A DNA stretch of 64,000 nucleotides from the NCBI RefSeq assembly GCF_003688915.1, contig NZ_REFU01000002.1, positions 186,001 through 250,000 on the forward strand, written 5' to 3'. This DNA comes from Rhodococcus sp. SBT000017. Its GTDB lineage: Bacteria; Actinomycetota; Actinomycetes; Mycobacteriales; Mycobacteriaceae. Below are positions 1-8,015 of this stretch, piece after piece. Within the stretch, counting starts at the first letter, position 1. The number at the start of each line of letters is the position of its first letter. A program made the position numbers and the translations under genes. The notes beneath the pieces are model-generated. The model did not search any database, was not told where the DNA came from, and saw nothing but the letters and a program-made list of their open reading frames with translations.

Positions 1-1
1 G

Positions 2-112
2 TCGGCCGAAATCAACGTCGTCCTACTCGATGCCGCACTTCCGCTGCCGGACAGACGTATCGGTGTTGCTAGCAGTACACCCGGTACCTACATGACGGAT
101 CCGCTCCGATGA
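2..112 (+). CDS. C-terminal end of an unidentified upstream gene (truncated by window start)
   Basis: An open frame enters from the left edge and runs 36 codons to a TGA at 110-112. The stop overlaps the ATG of the next gene (109-111) in an ATGA junction, which is the usual coupling of real genes in this genome. Only the C-terminal tail is visible (ending T-Y-M-T-D-P-L-R), so no family can be assigned. Its position directly upstream of the EspC-like gene suggests it is another member of the type VII secretion-like module. It could also be an unrelated gene. Confidence 0.55.
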   Translation, partial: SAEINVVLLDAALPLPDRRIGVASSTPGTYMTDPLR

Positions 113-405
113 GCCTGCCAGGCATCGAGATCGGTGACCTGAACGAACCCGCTCGGATACTGATCGAGAACACGCAAGCGTTGGATTCGAGTGGCGACAG
201 CGCACCCGAGGTGCCGAACGCAGGCCCGTCCACCATCTTCGTCGGCGAGGCCATAACGTCTCTGGCGCAGGCGATGTCGGAGCTGATGATCGCCTCGGCT
301 CGCGCAGCCGACGCAGTGCAGGCGTGCGACGAGAACTACGCGACGGCAGAAGACTCGAACACTGCGGCCGTTGTCGATGCCGGTACACCGGGCGGTCCCC
401 GCTGA
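109..405 (+). CDS. EspC-like type VII secretion substrate/partner (DUF2580-type small helical protein)
   Basis: A 98-residue helical protein without signal peptide or membrane segment. A helical region (about 40-80) is followed by a Y77-A-T-A-E81 motif, which fits the YxxxD/E export signal that type VII (ESX) substrates carry after their helical hairpin. In actinobacteria such proteins pair with a longer WXG-type partner encoded next to them. Here the partner starts at 405 with an ATGA overlap. A second module at 60236-60535 has the same design (Y81xxxD85). The family assignment rests on size, motif and context, not on a database search. Confidence 0.65.
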   Translation: MSLPGIEIGDLNEPARILIENTQALDSSGDSAPEVPNAGPSTIFVGEAITSLAQAMSELMIASARAADAVQACDENYATAEDSNTAAVVDAGTPGGPR

Positions 406-1437
406 TGACGATCTACGTGTACCTCGACGTGGACATCGATGCCTGCCGCGAGTGTGCGGCAGCGTTGCGCACGCTCGGCGAGAGTGCAGAAGGCGGATTC
501 GAGAGGTTCCGCGACGCACGCGACCGATCCGAGGAAGTGTGGAAGTCCGGAGCCGGAGACAGTTTCCGCGACACGATCTCGACGCTGAGTACCGCGGCAG
601 AACGCACCGCCGACCGCGCCGAAGCGTTGGCGCAGGCACTCGAGTCATTCGCCGACTCGATGCTCACAGCCCGGGAGTCCCTGAACCGAGCGGTCGCCCG
701 CGCCATGGAAACCGGCATCTGGGTCGGCCCGGATGTCTGCAACGCAACCTGGATCGGTGATCCTGAACCACTACATCCGACGGGCCCCTGGTCGATCGAT
801 CAACTGACAACGCAGGCGAACCAGATCGCGGCGTACAACGATGCCGTCGACATGGTCGTCGAGGCACGGACGACCGAGTCGAAAGCTCACACGGCGCTGC
901 AGTCCGCCTTCGATGACCGTGCTGGCTGGCTGGACCGGCTGCGCAGCTCTGCGCCGTGGATGGCCGCCGGCGGAGCGATCAGCTACCTGGGCACTGCCGC
1001 TCAGCAAGCCGATCACTGGGGCGCGATTGCTCAGACCAGGGCTGCGCAACTGGAACGGTTCGTGGCCCTTGCCGCGGAAGCTGCACCAGATTCGGTCACT
1101 GCGGCTGCAACGAGATCGACATCGGCCTTCACACCTGCGGCAGATGATGCAATTCGAGTCGCTGCGCAAAACAGGGCGCTGTTGCCGGGGACTAGCGCTA
1201 CTACGCTCGGGCGTCTCGCAACTGTTGGACTTCCTTTCGGAGGCAAGGTCGGATCAAAAATCCCGATTGTTGGAATCGGGGTCACCGCAGGCCAAGTCGT
1301 CTATGACCTCCAAGATGCTGAAAGCCCGGGAGACGCGGCCAAGATAGTCGCAAAAGACGCTGGGGGTTTCCTCGCAGGTACTGCAGTGAACCGTCCCGGG
1401 TTTGATGCCGCTTCGTTCTTTGTGAAGGATGAAGTAC

Positions 1438-1752
1438 ATGGCGAAGCAGTACCCGGCCGAGCAACGTGAGCGTGCGGTGAAGATGGTCCTCGACCACCTC
1501 CACGAGTACAACTCCGTGTACGGCGCGTGCAAAGCGATCGGACCGAAATTGGGCGTCGGCGCGGAGTCGCTCCGGCTCTGGACACGCCAGGCTCAGATCG
1601 ATGCCAACCAAGCCCCCGGAGCAACAACCGAGGAGCAGCAACGCATCAAGGAACTCGAACGTGAAAATCGAGATCTCAAGGAAGCCAACGAGATCCTGAA
1701 GTCGGCATCGATTTTCTTCGCGAGGGAGCTCGACCCTCGCCGCCGCAAATAG
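1438..1752 (+). CDS. IS3-family transposase OrfA (DNA-binding subunit)
   Basis: A 104-residue IS3 OrfA. The N-terminal helix-turn-helix (about residues 8-45) is followed by a leucine-zipper-like coiled coil with the pattern EEQQRIKELERENRDLKEAN and the common C-terminal F-F-A-R-E-L. Start 1438 is preferred because the AAGGA at 1425-1429 is well spaced for it. The in-frame ATG at 1429 overlaps that ribosome-binding site. OrfA recognises the terminal repeats, and a -1 frameshift near its end would give the OrfAB transposase. I could not pin down the slippery site. Confidence 0.92.
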   Translation: MAKQYPAEQRERAVKMVLDHLHEYNSVYGACKAIGPKLGVGAESLRLWTRQAQIDANQAPGATTEEQQRIKELERENRDLKEANEILKSASIFFARELDPRRRK

Positions 1753-1769
1753 TCCAGTTCATCGATCAG

Positions 1770-2693
1770 ATGCGTGCACAAAATTACCGGGTCGAGTCGA
1801 TCTGCCGCGTGCTTACCGAGCACGGCGTGCAGGTCGCCCCACGCACGTACCGCAACTGGAAAACCGCACCACCATCGGCTCGCACTGTCTCCGACGCCTA
1901 CCTCACCGCCGCTCTCCGCGACACGGTCGGCGAACCGGAAGAGCTCTACGGTCGCCGCAAGATGTACCGGCACCTGCGCAGGAAGGGCCATCACGCCGCT
2001 GCCTGCACGATCGACCGCCTGATGGGTGACGAGGGTATGTCCGGCGTCGTCCGAGGCAAACGGCACCGCACCACGATCCAGGGCGGCAAGAACGCCACAC
2101 GGGCTCCTGACCTGCTCGACCGTGACTTCACGTCCGAGGCCCCGAATCGGAAGTGGGTCACCGACTTCACGTACATCAGAACATGGGCCGGGTTCGTCTA
2201 CGTCGCGTTCGTCATCGACTGCTTCTCCCGAGCGATCGTCGGGTGGCACGCCTCGACGGTCAAAGACACAGCGATGGTCACCACGGCGCTGAAGATGGCA
2301 CTGTGGCGACGAGATCACGGGGGACACCGCGTCGGCTCGGGGCTCATTCATCACAGCGACGCGGGCAGTCAATACACGTCGATCGCGTTCGCGGAAACGC
2401 TTGTGCTCGAGGGCATTGCAGCATCGATCGGCAGTGTCGGGGATGCCTACGACAATGCGTTGGCGGAGAGCACAATTGGGTTGTTCAAGACCGAGGCGGT
2501 ATCGAAGAGGAGTCCGTTCCTGAACGGTCCGATGAAGACCATCGACGATGTCGAGTTCGCCACGATGGGATGGGTCGACTGGTTCAACCAACGCCGCCTG
2601 CACAGCACCCTCGACTACCTCACACCGGACGAATTCGAGGAGGTCTACTACAGTCAAGAATCGGCACTCCGCCCGGAGATGTTGCAAGCGTAG
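1770..2693 (+). CDS. IS3-family transposase OrfB (DDE integrase-like catalytic part)
   Basis: A 307-residue catalytic part with the rve integrase core. The DDE triad is visible: the first Asp in W-V-T-D-F-T-Y, the second in H-H-S-D-A-G-S-Q-Y and the Glu in D-N-A-L-A-E-S, followed by the usual K-T-E. It lies in the -1 frame relative to OrfA, 17 bp after its stop, so it is probably made as an OrfAB fusion by programmed frameshifting. The frame upstream of the ATG stays open, in line with that. No stop or missing catalytic residue is seen. Confidence 0.93.
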   Translation: MRAQNYRVESICRVLTEHGVQVAPRTYRNWKTAPPSARTVSDAYLTAALRDTVGEPEELYGRRKMYRHLRRKGHHAAACTIDRLMGDEGMSGVVRGKRHRTTIQGGKNATRAPDLLDRDFTSEAPNRKWVTDFTYIRTWAGFVYVAFVIDCFSRAIVGWHASTVKDTAMVTTALKMALWRRDHGGHRVGSGLIHHSDAGSQYTSIAFAETLVLEGIAASIGSVGDAYDNALAESTIGLFKTEAVSKRSPFLNGPMKTIDDVEFATMGWVDWFNQRRLHSTLDYLTPDEFEEVYYSQESALRPEMLQA

Positions 2694-2838
2694 GAGCGGC
2701 AAGAAACCCGGGACGGTTCACAGCGACGACTTTGCTACTCGGGAGCGTCGCTGGGGGGCCAGCAACAGTCGCGGCCGTTGGCGTCGGAATTTTGGTCAGC
2801 TACGGCGTGGGCGAGCTCATCGAATGGGCCGCCGACTG

Positions 2839-3444
2839 ATGTCGAAATCGCGACGCATTGCGAGGAAGCCAGCTCCGATGCCGAATCCGACGACAGGCGA
2901 ACCTCGACCACCGACCGCGCACCGAGGTGAGGCACGCGCACATTGGGTGACGATGCCGGGCGACCTCGAAAAAAGCGTTGTGCCACTCGAACACGGCCCA
3001 GCATTGGAAGCTTTCGAGGAGCCCCGAGGGACTAAAGTTCTCCAAGCTTGGATGCTGTTCGCGATTTTCTTGCTGGTTTTTGTCGTTCCCTTCCGCGGCT
3101 TCGGATGGGCTGACCTTTGGTTTCCTTGGTTCGTGATTCTAGGACTCCCTCTTCTGCACTATCGCAAGTCCCTCGGCGACCGCGTCCTGGCAGGAGCCCG
3201 CTGGGTTCAACAGCGCGACCAGTGGATCTCGACCTACGAAATCACCAAAATCCGATCCACCACCGTCGGACTGAACCGAGCATCCAAGATCGAAGATGTC
3301 CACGGCAACAAGCTCATCCTTGTACTGCGCGACGCCCAGATGAACCCATTGCTGTGGAACCTCGTCTACAACGGCATCGCGCACTCCGTCGCCTACGGCA
3401 ATTGCGACATATCGAAAGCGGCACGCCGAATTCTTAGGGTGTAG
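2839..3444 (+). CDS. Two-helix membrane protein with PH-like C-terminal domain; putative immunity/partner protein, copy 1
   Basis: A 201-residue protein whose ATG overlaps the stop of the split effector (TGATG, 2837-2841), so it was coupled to that gene before the IS inserted. A proline-rich cytoplasmic N-terminus is followed by two membrane segments (about residues 70-90 and 93-110). A soluble C-terminal domain contains W-I-S-T-Y-E-I-T-K-I, a pattern like bacterial PH domains. The last 82 residues are about 94% identical to the next gene, whereas the N-terminal halves are only distantly similar. It is also built like the 58318-59235 protein of the second module. An immunity or anchoring role is inference from context. 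Confidence 0.75.
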   Translation: MSKSRRIARKPAPMPNPTTGEPRPPTAHRGEARAHWVTMPGDLEKSVVPLEHGPALEAFEEPRGTKVLQAWMLFAIFLLVFVVPFRGFGWADLWFPWFVILGLPLLHYRKSLGDRVLAGARWVQQRDQWISTYEITKIRSTTVGLNRASKIEDVHGNKLILVLRDAQMNPLLWNLVYNGIAHSVAYGNCDISKAARRILRV

Positions 3445-3491
3445 AGGCAATCTCCCGTCAATCGTTCCGCGCCCAGCAGAGAAGACCGAAC

Positions 3492-4088
3492 ATGCGCAGA
3501 GTCACCCAACCCGCCCGAATGCCCGACCCGATGACTGGCGAACTGAGACCGCCATCTGCACCCCGCACCGAATCCAAGGGCATCCGCACAACACCACCCG
3601 GCTTCCCCACGACCGAAGTCGTCGCACCCGAAGAAATGGGACCACCCCTCGAATGGTGCGAAGAATCCAAGCACTACCCACTTCAGGGAGCGATCTTCTA
3701 CCTCTGTCTTTTTGCCGTCAGCGGAACAATCATCTACCGCGGATTCGAGTGGACATCCAATTGGTTTCTGTGGGTCTTCATCACCGTGATCTGCGTGGCG
3801 ATGTACTTCCATCTGAAGAAGGACCGTGTTGTCGCCGGATCCCGGTGGGTTCAACAACGCGACGAATGGATCTCGACATACGAGATCACCAAAATCCGAT
3901 CCACCACCGTTGGACTCAACCGAGCATCCAAGATCGAAGACGTCCACGGCAACAAGCTCATCCTCGTACTCCGCGACGCCCAGATGAACCCACTGCTGTG
4001 GAACCTCGTCTACAACGGCATCGTCCACTCCGTCGCCCACGGCAACTGCGACATATCGAAAGCCGCACGCCGAATTCTGAAAATCTAG
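3492..4088 (+). CDS. Two-helix membrane protein with PH-like C-terminal domain, copy 2 (tandem paralogue)
   Basis: A 198-residue paralogue of the preceding gene, 47 bp downstream. It has the same layout: a proline-rich N-terminus beginning M-R-R-V-T-Q-P-A-R-M-P, two hydrophobic segments (about 76-95 and 98-114) and a PH-like C-terminal domain. The last 246 bp (3843-4088) align without gaps with 3199-3444 of copy 1, differing at about five residues, while the N-terminal halves have diverged. The pattern suggests duplication followed by gene conversion of the 3' half. Tandem immunity paralogues are common downstream of polymorphic toxins. The function here is unproven. Confidence 0.75.
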   Translation: MRRVTQPARMPDPMTGELRPPSAPRTESKGIRTTPPGFPTTEVVAPEEMGPPLEWCEESKHYPLQGAIFYLCLFAVSGTIIYRGFEWTSNWFLWVFITVICVAMYFHLKKDRVVAGSRWVQQRDEWISTYEITKIRSTTVGLNRASKIEDVHGNKLILVLRDAQMNPLLWNLVYNGIVHSVAHGNCDISKAARRILKI

Positions 4089-4180
4089 TCGCCGCCTGAA
4101 TAGAACCGTATTGGCGACAGCGCCATCATAATTCGGTTCGTCCGACATCGTTCCTCGGCTCCGCATCCTGCCAAGCCGAT

Positions 4181-4855
4181 TCACCACCGATCGACGTGCA
4201 GCACCGTCTCGATCGGATCCCGCGGAGCGACTTTGAACGTCTCCCCCGTGTAGTACGCCGTGGGTATCAGCGCACCCTGGTGGAAGCCCTCGGGGATGCC
4301 GAGCAGTTCGGAGATCTCGGCTTCCTTCGCGAGATGAATTGTCGTCCAGGCTGTTCCGAGACCGCGCGCCCGCGCAGCCAGGGCGTAATTCCATACCGCG
4401 GGCAGCAGCGAGCCCCACAGACCTGCCTGATTACCCGCTGGCAACGTCTTGCCCGCCTGGATGCAGGGAATCAGCAGAACCGGAACCTCACCCATGTGCT
4501 CGCCGAGCCAGCTCGCACTGTCTCCGACGCGCTTCTGGACCGATGCGCGTTCCGGGTCGTCGGTGAACAAGGCCGTCGCGGAATGCTTGGACGCCTGATA
4601 CGCGGTGAACAGTTCGCCGTAGATAGCGCCGATGCGTGCACGCAGATCAGGATCGGTGACGACAATCCACTGCCACCCCTGCTTGTTCGAGCCGGACGGA
4701 GCCTGCAGAGCGATCTCCAGACATTCCTTGATCAGCTCCGTCGGAACCGGACGCGTCAGGTCGAGGCGCTTGCGGACTGTACGCGTCGTGGTCAGCAGCT
4801 CGTCGGGAGTCAGGTCGATGATCGGGAAGGAAGTCACTTCTCGATCATGCACCAT
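4181..4855 (-). CDS. Nitroreductase-family flavoprotein
   Basis: A 224-residue protein of the FMN-dependent nitroreductase fold. It carries the N-terminal T-T-R-T-V-R-K-R-L phosphate-binding pattern (family T-R-R-S-V-R), A-P-S-G-S-N-K-Q-G-W-Q and the late R-G-L-G-T-A-W-T. Such enzymes reduce nitro- or quinone-type substrates with NAD(P)H, and the true substrate cannot be read from sequence. The start at 4855 (M-V-H-D-R-E-V) overlaps the end of the aminopeptidase gene by 11 bp, so it is the last gene of the four-gene operon starting at 6912. A longer frame to 4912 exists but lies wholly inside the upstream gene and adds no family-like sequence. Confidence 0.88.
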   Translation of the reverse strand: MVHDREVTSFPIIDLTPDELLTTTRTVRKRLDLTRPVPTELIKECLEIALQAPSGSNKQGWQWIVVTDPDLRARIGAIYGELFTAYQASKHSATALFTDDPERASVQKRVGDSASWLGEHMGEVPVLLIPCIQAGKTLPAGNQAGLWGSLLPAVWNYALAARARGLGTAWTTIHLAKEAEISELLGIPEGFHQGALIPTAYYTGETFKVAPRDPIETVLHVDRW

Positions 4856-5831
4856 TCGGTGACCGCAGTGCCCTGTCGACCAAATCTTGGTTCGCTGCAT
4901 CCCAGTACGCACTCATGGACTTGCCCCCGTGCCCGTCATTTTCGTCGACGACGAGCGTCGATCCGGGCCAAACCCGGTGCAGACGCCACGCAGTGACAGC
5001 GGGTCCGGACACGTCGCGTCGACCGTGGATCAGTACGCCCGGCATCTCGCCCAGATCTGCTGCGCGGTCGAGCAGCGGCGGATCGCAGAACCCGTCGTGT
5101 GCCCAGTAGTGCGTGGTTAGTCGCACGAAGGCAAGGCGGAACCGGTCGTCTTCCCACCTGGGATTACGTCGGATGCCGCCGGTGCCGATCGAGATGTGGA
5201 CGTCTTCCCACAACGCCCACTCTCGGGAAGCCCTGTCCCGCAACGCAAGATCGTTCAAGTTCAACAGTTGGGCGTAGGCGTCGACTATTCGTCCGTGTCC
5301 GCGGTGGTAGCCGACGCCGGCCTGCTCGGCGAAGGTGGCGAAACGATCCCACGCTTCGGGGAAGATCGCGCCGACGCCCTCGGTGATCCAGTCGACCTCC
5401 TCGCGGCCGGTCGTCGTGACGGCGGCCAGGACAACGCCGATGACGCGCTCCGGGCGTGCGAGAGCGTAAGCAACTGCGAGAGTCGATCCCCAGGATGCGC
5501 CGTTGACAATCCACGCCTCGACGCCGAGGTGCTCACGCAGGGCTTCGATGTCGGCAATCAGATGGGCAGTGGTGTTGGTGGACAACGACGTCGAGGGATC
5601 GGACGCGTGTGGAGTGGACCGTCCACACCCGCGCTGCTCGAATCCGACCGCTCGAACTTTGGAGAGGTCGAAGTGGCGACGAAACTGGCTCGCGTTCAGA
5701 GTCCCACCCGGACCGCCGTGCAGGTACACCGCCGGCACGCCATCGGACGGACCCCACTGCTCCCAGTAGATGTTCTGGCCGTCCCCCACATCCAACATTC
5801 CGTGCAGCGTCGGCTCGTCGTCGAGTGTCAT
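4845..5831 (-). CDS. pip: Prolyl aminopeptidase (alpha/beta hydrolase, S33 family)
   Basis: A 328-residue cytoplasmic peptidase that removes N-terminal proline from peptides. The diagnostic elements are the H-G-G-P-G-G oxyanion loop, Q-R-G-C-G-R-S, the nucleophile elbow G-A-S-W-G-S (family G-G-S-W-G-S), and late Asp (R-R-D-V-S) and His (N-D-G-H-G-G) residues completing the triad. The length matches the family. It starts 7 bp after the EVE-domain gene and overlaps the nitroreductase gene, so all are probably co-transcribed. Confidence 0.9.
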   Translation of the reverse strand: MTLDDEPTLHGMLDVGDGQNIYWEQWGPSDGVPAVYLHGGPGGTLNASQFRRHFDLSKVRAVGFEQRGCGRSTPHASDPSTSLSTNTTAHLIADIEALREHLGVEAWIVNGASWGSTLAVAYALARPERVIGVVLAAVTTTGREEVDWITEGVGAIFPEAWDRFATFAEQAGVGYHRGHGRIVDAYAQLLNLNDLALRDRASREWALWEDVHISIGTGGIRRNPRWEDDRFRLAFVRLTTHYWAHDGFCDPPLLDRAADLGEMPGVLIHGRRDVSGPAVTAWRLHRVWPGSTLVVDENDGHGGKSMSAYWDAANQDLVDRALRSPNGA

Positions 5832-5838
5832 GCAGCCA

Positions 5839-6264
5839 TCACATCATTGAAGGCAGCAACTGTCGGATCACTGCCCACGCGGACGCGTCGACCCACGACG
5901 GATTCGATTGCTGCGGTGAGCGGAACACCTCGAGGGCCGACAGTGCTGCGATGGACTGAATGCCAGACGCAAGGATCGGCTCGTCGAACAACACAATGTC
6001 GCTGGCTACCTTCCACTGCGGACCCGGGACCGGGGTACCGGTCAAGGTGCCGGCACCCCAGATTCCGCGTCGCGGATGGCTACTGACCCAGAACAGGACC
6101 GGTTGGCCGGGCACCATCAGTCGAGTGCGGTAGTTGTCGGCGACGCACCAGTGCTCGTGGGCTTTCACTGACGCGACCATCGGTGCCAAGTCGGTCTTGT
6201 GCGGATTGCACTTGATCACCCATGCGCCGAAAGTCTGATCAGTTATCGCACGAGCAGTCACCAT
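5839..6264 (-). CDS. EVE-domain (PUA-like) protein
   Basis: A 141-residue single-domain protein with the EVE/PUA-like pattern: an early W-V-I-K-C-N-P, the central P-G-Q-P-V-L-F-W-V-S and the following G-I-W-G-A-G-T-L-T-G. EVE domains bind modified bases in DNA or RNA, and stand-alone bacterial copies are often of unknown role. It starts 15 bp after the isochorismatase-like gene and ends 7 bp before pip, so it is the second gene of this operon. No restriction partner is encoded nearby. Confidence 0.75.
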   Translation of the reverse strand: MVTARAITDQTFGAWVIKCNPHKTDLAPMVASVKAHEHWCVADNYRTRLMVPGQPVLFWVSSHPRRGIWGAGTLTGTPVPGPQWKVASDIVLFDEPILASGIQSIAALSALEVFRSPQQSNPSWVDASAWAVIRQLLPSMM

Positions 6265-6279
6265 TGCCAGTGTAGGGAC

Positions 6280-6912
6280 TCAGGCCACCGCGTCGTTGCC
6301 CTGCGCTGCAGAGACAACCAAATTGTTTGCTGTGAGCCCGTTTCCATTCTTGGCGGCGTCGATCCACTGATCCGTCGTCGCCACCGCCGCGAAGTTCGAC
6401 TGGTAGAGCACCATCAGCGCCTTGTGCAGTTGTTCGGCCGACACGGTGCCAGCCTCGTTCGATAGGTTGATCGCGCCGGTGGCGTCGGACAGGATCTCGA
6501 CGGTCAGCTCCAGCGCCTCGGCGTCGGCGCTGGAGGCGAGGTCGCAATTGTTGGTCATGTAACCGACGATCGTGACGGTGTCGATGTTGTTGCCCTGCAG
6601 CCACTTCGCAACGCCAGTACCGGCGAACACGCTGCTGTACTTCTTCTCGACCCGCTCGAAGGAGGGCTGCACGACGGCCTGAATATCGGGGTGCAGCTCG
6701 TACGTCGGGGTGCCTTTGACGAAAGCGGGCGAACCTTCGGGCATCTCGTGCTGCACGATGGCCACGGGAACATCCTGCGCCACAGCCGCTTCGATGGCGC
6801 GGACGATATTGGCCAACGACTCCTCGCGAGGCGGGTACTGAATCTTCAGCACTCCCTCGAAGTATTCCTGCTGGACATCGATGACGATGAGAGCTCTGCG
6901 CGGTGCAGTCAT
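6280..6912 (-). CDS. Isochorismatase-family cysteine hydrolase
   Basis: A 210-residue cysteine hydrolase with a visible catalytic triad: D12 (V-I-D-V-Q-Q), K91 (V-E-K-K-Y-S-S-V-F) and C123 (T-N-N-C-D-L-A-S), with the family cis-peptide region V-G-Y-M-T before the cysteine. The family includes nicotinamidases, carbamoylases and isochorismatases, and substrate cannot be chosen from sequence. A good ribosome-binding site (AAGGAG) lies upstream of the ATG at 6912. It heads a four-gene operon divergent from a GlxA-type regulator, a common pairing that suggests regulation by it. Confidence 0.9.
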   Translation of the reverse strand: MTAPRRALIVIDVQQEYFEGVLKIQYPPREESLANIVRAIEAAVAQDVPVAIVQHEMPEGSPAFVKGTPTYELHPDIQAVVQPSFERVEKKYSSVFAGTGVAKWLQGNNIDTVTIVGYMTNNCDLASSADAEALELTVEILSDATGAINLSNEAGTVSAEQLHKALMVLYQSNFAAVATTDQWIDAAKNGNGLTANNLVVSAAQGNDAVA

Positions 6913-6968
6913 GGGCGTTCTCCTTCACGTGGCGTTCTCGGTCGATACCCATACTTCGTCATCGACCT

Positions 6969-6993
6969 TGCATCCACGAGTGGCACGGATGCA
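6969..6993. promoter_or_regulatory. Inverted repeat in the isochorismatase/GlxA divergent promoter
   Basis: A 7-bp inverted repeat, TGCATCC (6969-6975) and GGATGCA (6987-6993), separated by 11 bp, lies in the 122-bp gap between the divergent starts at 6912 and 7035. It is a candidate operator for the adjacent AraC/GlxA-type regulator. The assignment rests on position and symmetry only. Confidence 0.4.
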
Positions 6994-7034
6994 TACTTTC
7001 GATGGAATTGCGCCAACCCGTCGATCGGAGTCCC

Positions 7035-8015
7035 ATGCGCATCGCGCTGTACGTGTTCGACGGCATGACGATGTTTCATCTCGCCGCCCCACTGATGGTG
7101 TTCGGCGAGGTGACCCGACTCGGTCTCGCCGCGGACTGGGAGACGCGAGTGTGGTCCGAAAAACCAGGGTCGATCCTCACCGAGGAGGGGTTCCCGATCG
7201 GGGAGATCGCGGGTCCCAACACTGTCGACTGGGCCGATATCGTCATCGTGACGTCGTGGCCGGAGTCGTTGCCGCACATAGGCACTGACTTCTCGAAGGC
7301 TCTCCGCGAAGCACATACCCGAGGCGCAGAGATCGCGGGTATGTGTCTCGGTTCGTTCGCCGTCGCAGACACTGGATTGCTGGCCGGCCGCCCCGCCGTC
7401 ACGCACTGGACCAAGATGACCGAACTGCGGGCGCGAAACGCACACGCCGGCGTCGACGAGTCGGTTCTCTACATCGACCACGGAGACGTGATGACCTCCG
7501 CGGGAACCGCGTCGTCGATCGATTCCTGCCTCCACATCGTCCGCAAGCACCTCGGTTCGGCTGCGGCGACGCGGGTGGCGCGCAGTCTGGTGGTCGCACC
7601 GCATCGCGACGGCGGTCAAGCGCAGTACATCGAACGGCCGGTCATCGAGGCATCCGGAGATACTGCGATCGCCGACGCACAGAGCTGGGCACTCGAACGA
7701 CTGGACGAGGCGTTACCCATCGAGCGACTGGCCGAACACGCGCGCATGAGCCGACGCAGCTTCATCCGTCAGTTTCAGCGCGAGACGGGGTCCACCCCGG
7801 CTCGCTGGGTGCTCGACAAGCGACTGAACGAGGCCAGGAGCCTGCTGGAGACCACCGATCGCAGCATCGACAACATCGCTGCCCTGTGCGGATTCGGCAG
7901 CGCCGTGACCCTGCGTCAGAACTTCCGCTCGGCATTCGCAGTGACACCGACGGCCTACCGACGGCAATTCGCCGTCGGATGTGCGCCCACACATGCGGTC
8001 GACAGGCAAGGATGA
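7035..8015 (+). CDS. GlxA-family transcriptional regulator (DJ-1/PfpI domain plus AraC HTH)
   Basis: A 326-residue regulator. Residues about 1-170 form a DJ-1/PfpI glutamine-amidotransferase-like sensor domain, with a C-L-G-S-F-A-V-A region where these proteins often carry a conserved Cys. Residues about 215-310 form an AraC double helix-turn-helix ([11 protein letters not shown] and [11 protein letters not shown]). The ATG at 7035 gives the typical N-terminus [10 protein letters not shown]. It is divergent from the isochorismatase operon, which is the likely target. Its stop overlaps the start of the adenylate cyclase gene (ATGA, 8012-8015). Confidence 0.9.
   Translation: MRIALYVFDGMTMFHLAAPLMVFGEVTRLGLAADWETRVWSEKPGSILTEEGFPIGEIAGPNTVDWADIVIVTSWPESLPHIGTDFSKALREAHTRGAEIAGMCLGSFAVADTGLLAGRPAVTHWTKMTELRARNAHAGVDESVLYIDHGDVMTSAGTASSIDSCLHIVRKHLGSAAATRVARSLVVAPHRDGGQAQYIERPVIEASGDTAIADAQSWALERLDEALPIERLAEHARMSRRSFIRQFQRETGSTPARWVLDKRLNEARSLLETTDRSIDNIAALCGFGSAVTLRQNFRSAFAVTPTAYRRQFAVGCAPTHAVDRQG

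Larger units (their letters stand above)
1387..2720 (+). mobile_element. Complete IS3-family insertion sequence
   Basis: A 1334-bp element bounded by perfect 17-bp terminal inverted repeats, starting TGAACCGTCCCGGG at 1387-1403 with its complement at 2704-2720. It is flanked by a 3-bp direct repeat CAG (1384-1386 and 2721-2723), typical of IS3-family target duplication. It holds two consecutive frames, orfA and orfB, with orfB in the -1 frame relative to orfA. Ends, frames and target duplication all look undamaged, so the insertion is probably recent and the element may still be active. Confidence 0.95.
405..2839 (+). pseudogene. WXG/glycine-rich type VII effector-like gene, split by the IS3-family element
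   Basis: The reading frame starts at the ATGA overlap at 405 and is intact to 1386, where the insertion sequence begins. Removing 1387-2720 and one copy of the 3-bp CAG target duplication joins base 1386 to 2724. This restores an uninterrupted frame of about 365 residues ending at TGA 2837-2839. The N-terminal third is helical with a W46-K-S-G49 turn, as in WXG-like secreted effectors. The C-terminal part, partly encoded after the insertion, is alanine/glycine-rich and hydrophobic, and ends G-V-G-E-L-I-E-W-A-A-D. It resembles the C-terminus of the effector at 59232-60239. As it stands, the first half would read through into IS sequence and end at 1469. No catalytic domain is recognisable. Confidence 0.75.

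Noticed and set aside
5839..6264. EVE-domain protein as part of a restriction system
   Set aside because: Its neighbours are metabolic hydrolases and no nuclease or methylase is encoded nearby.
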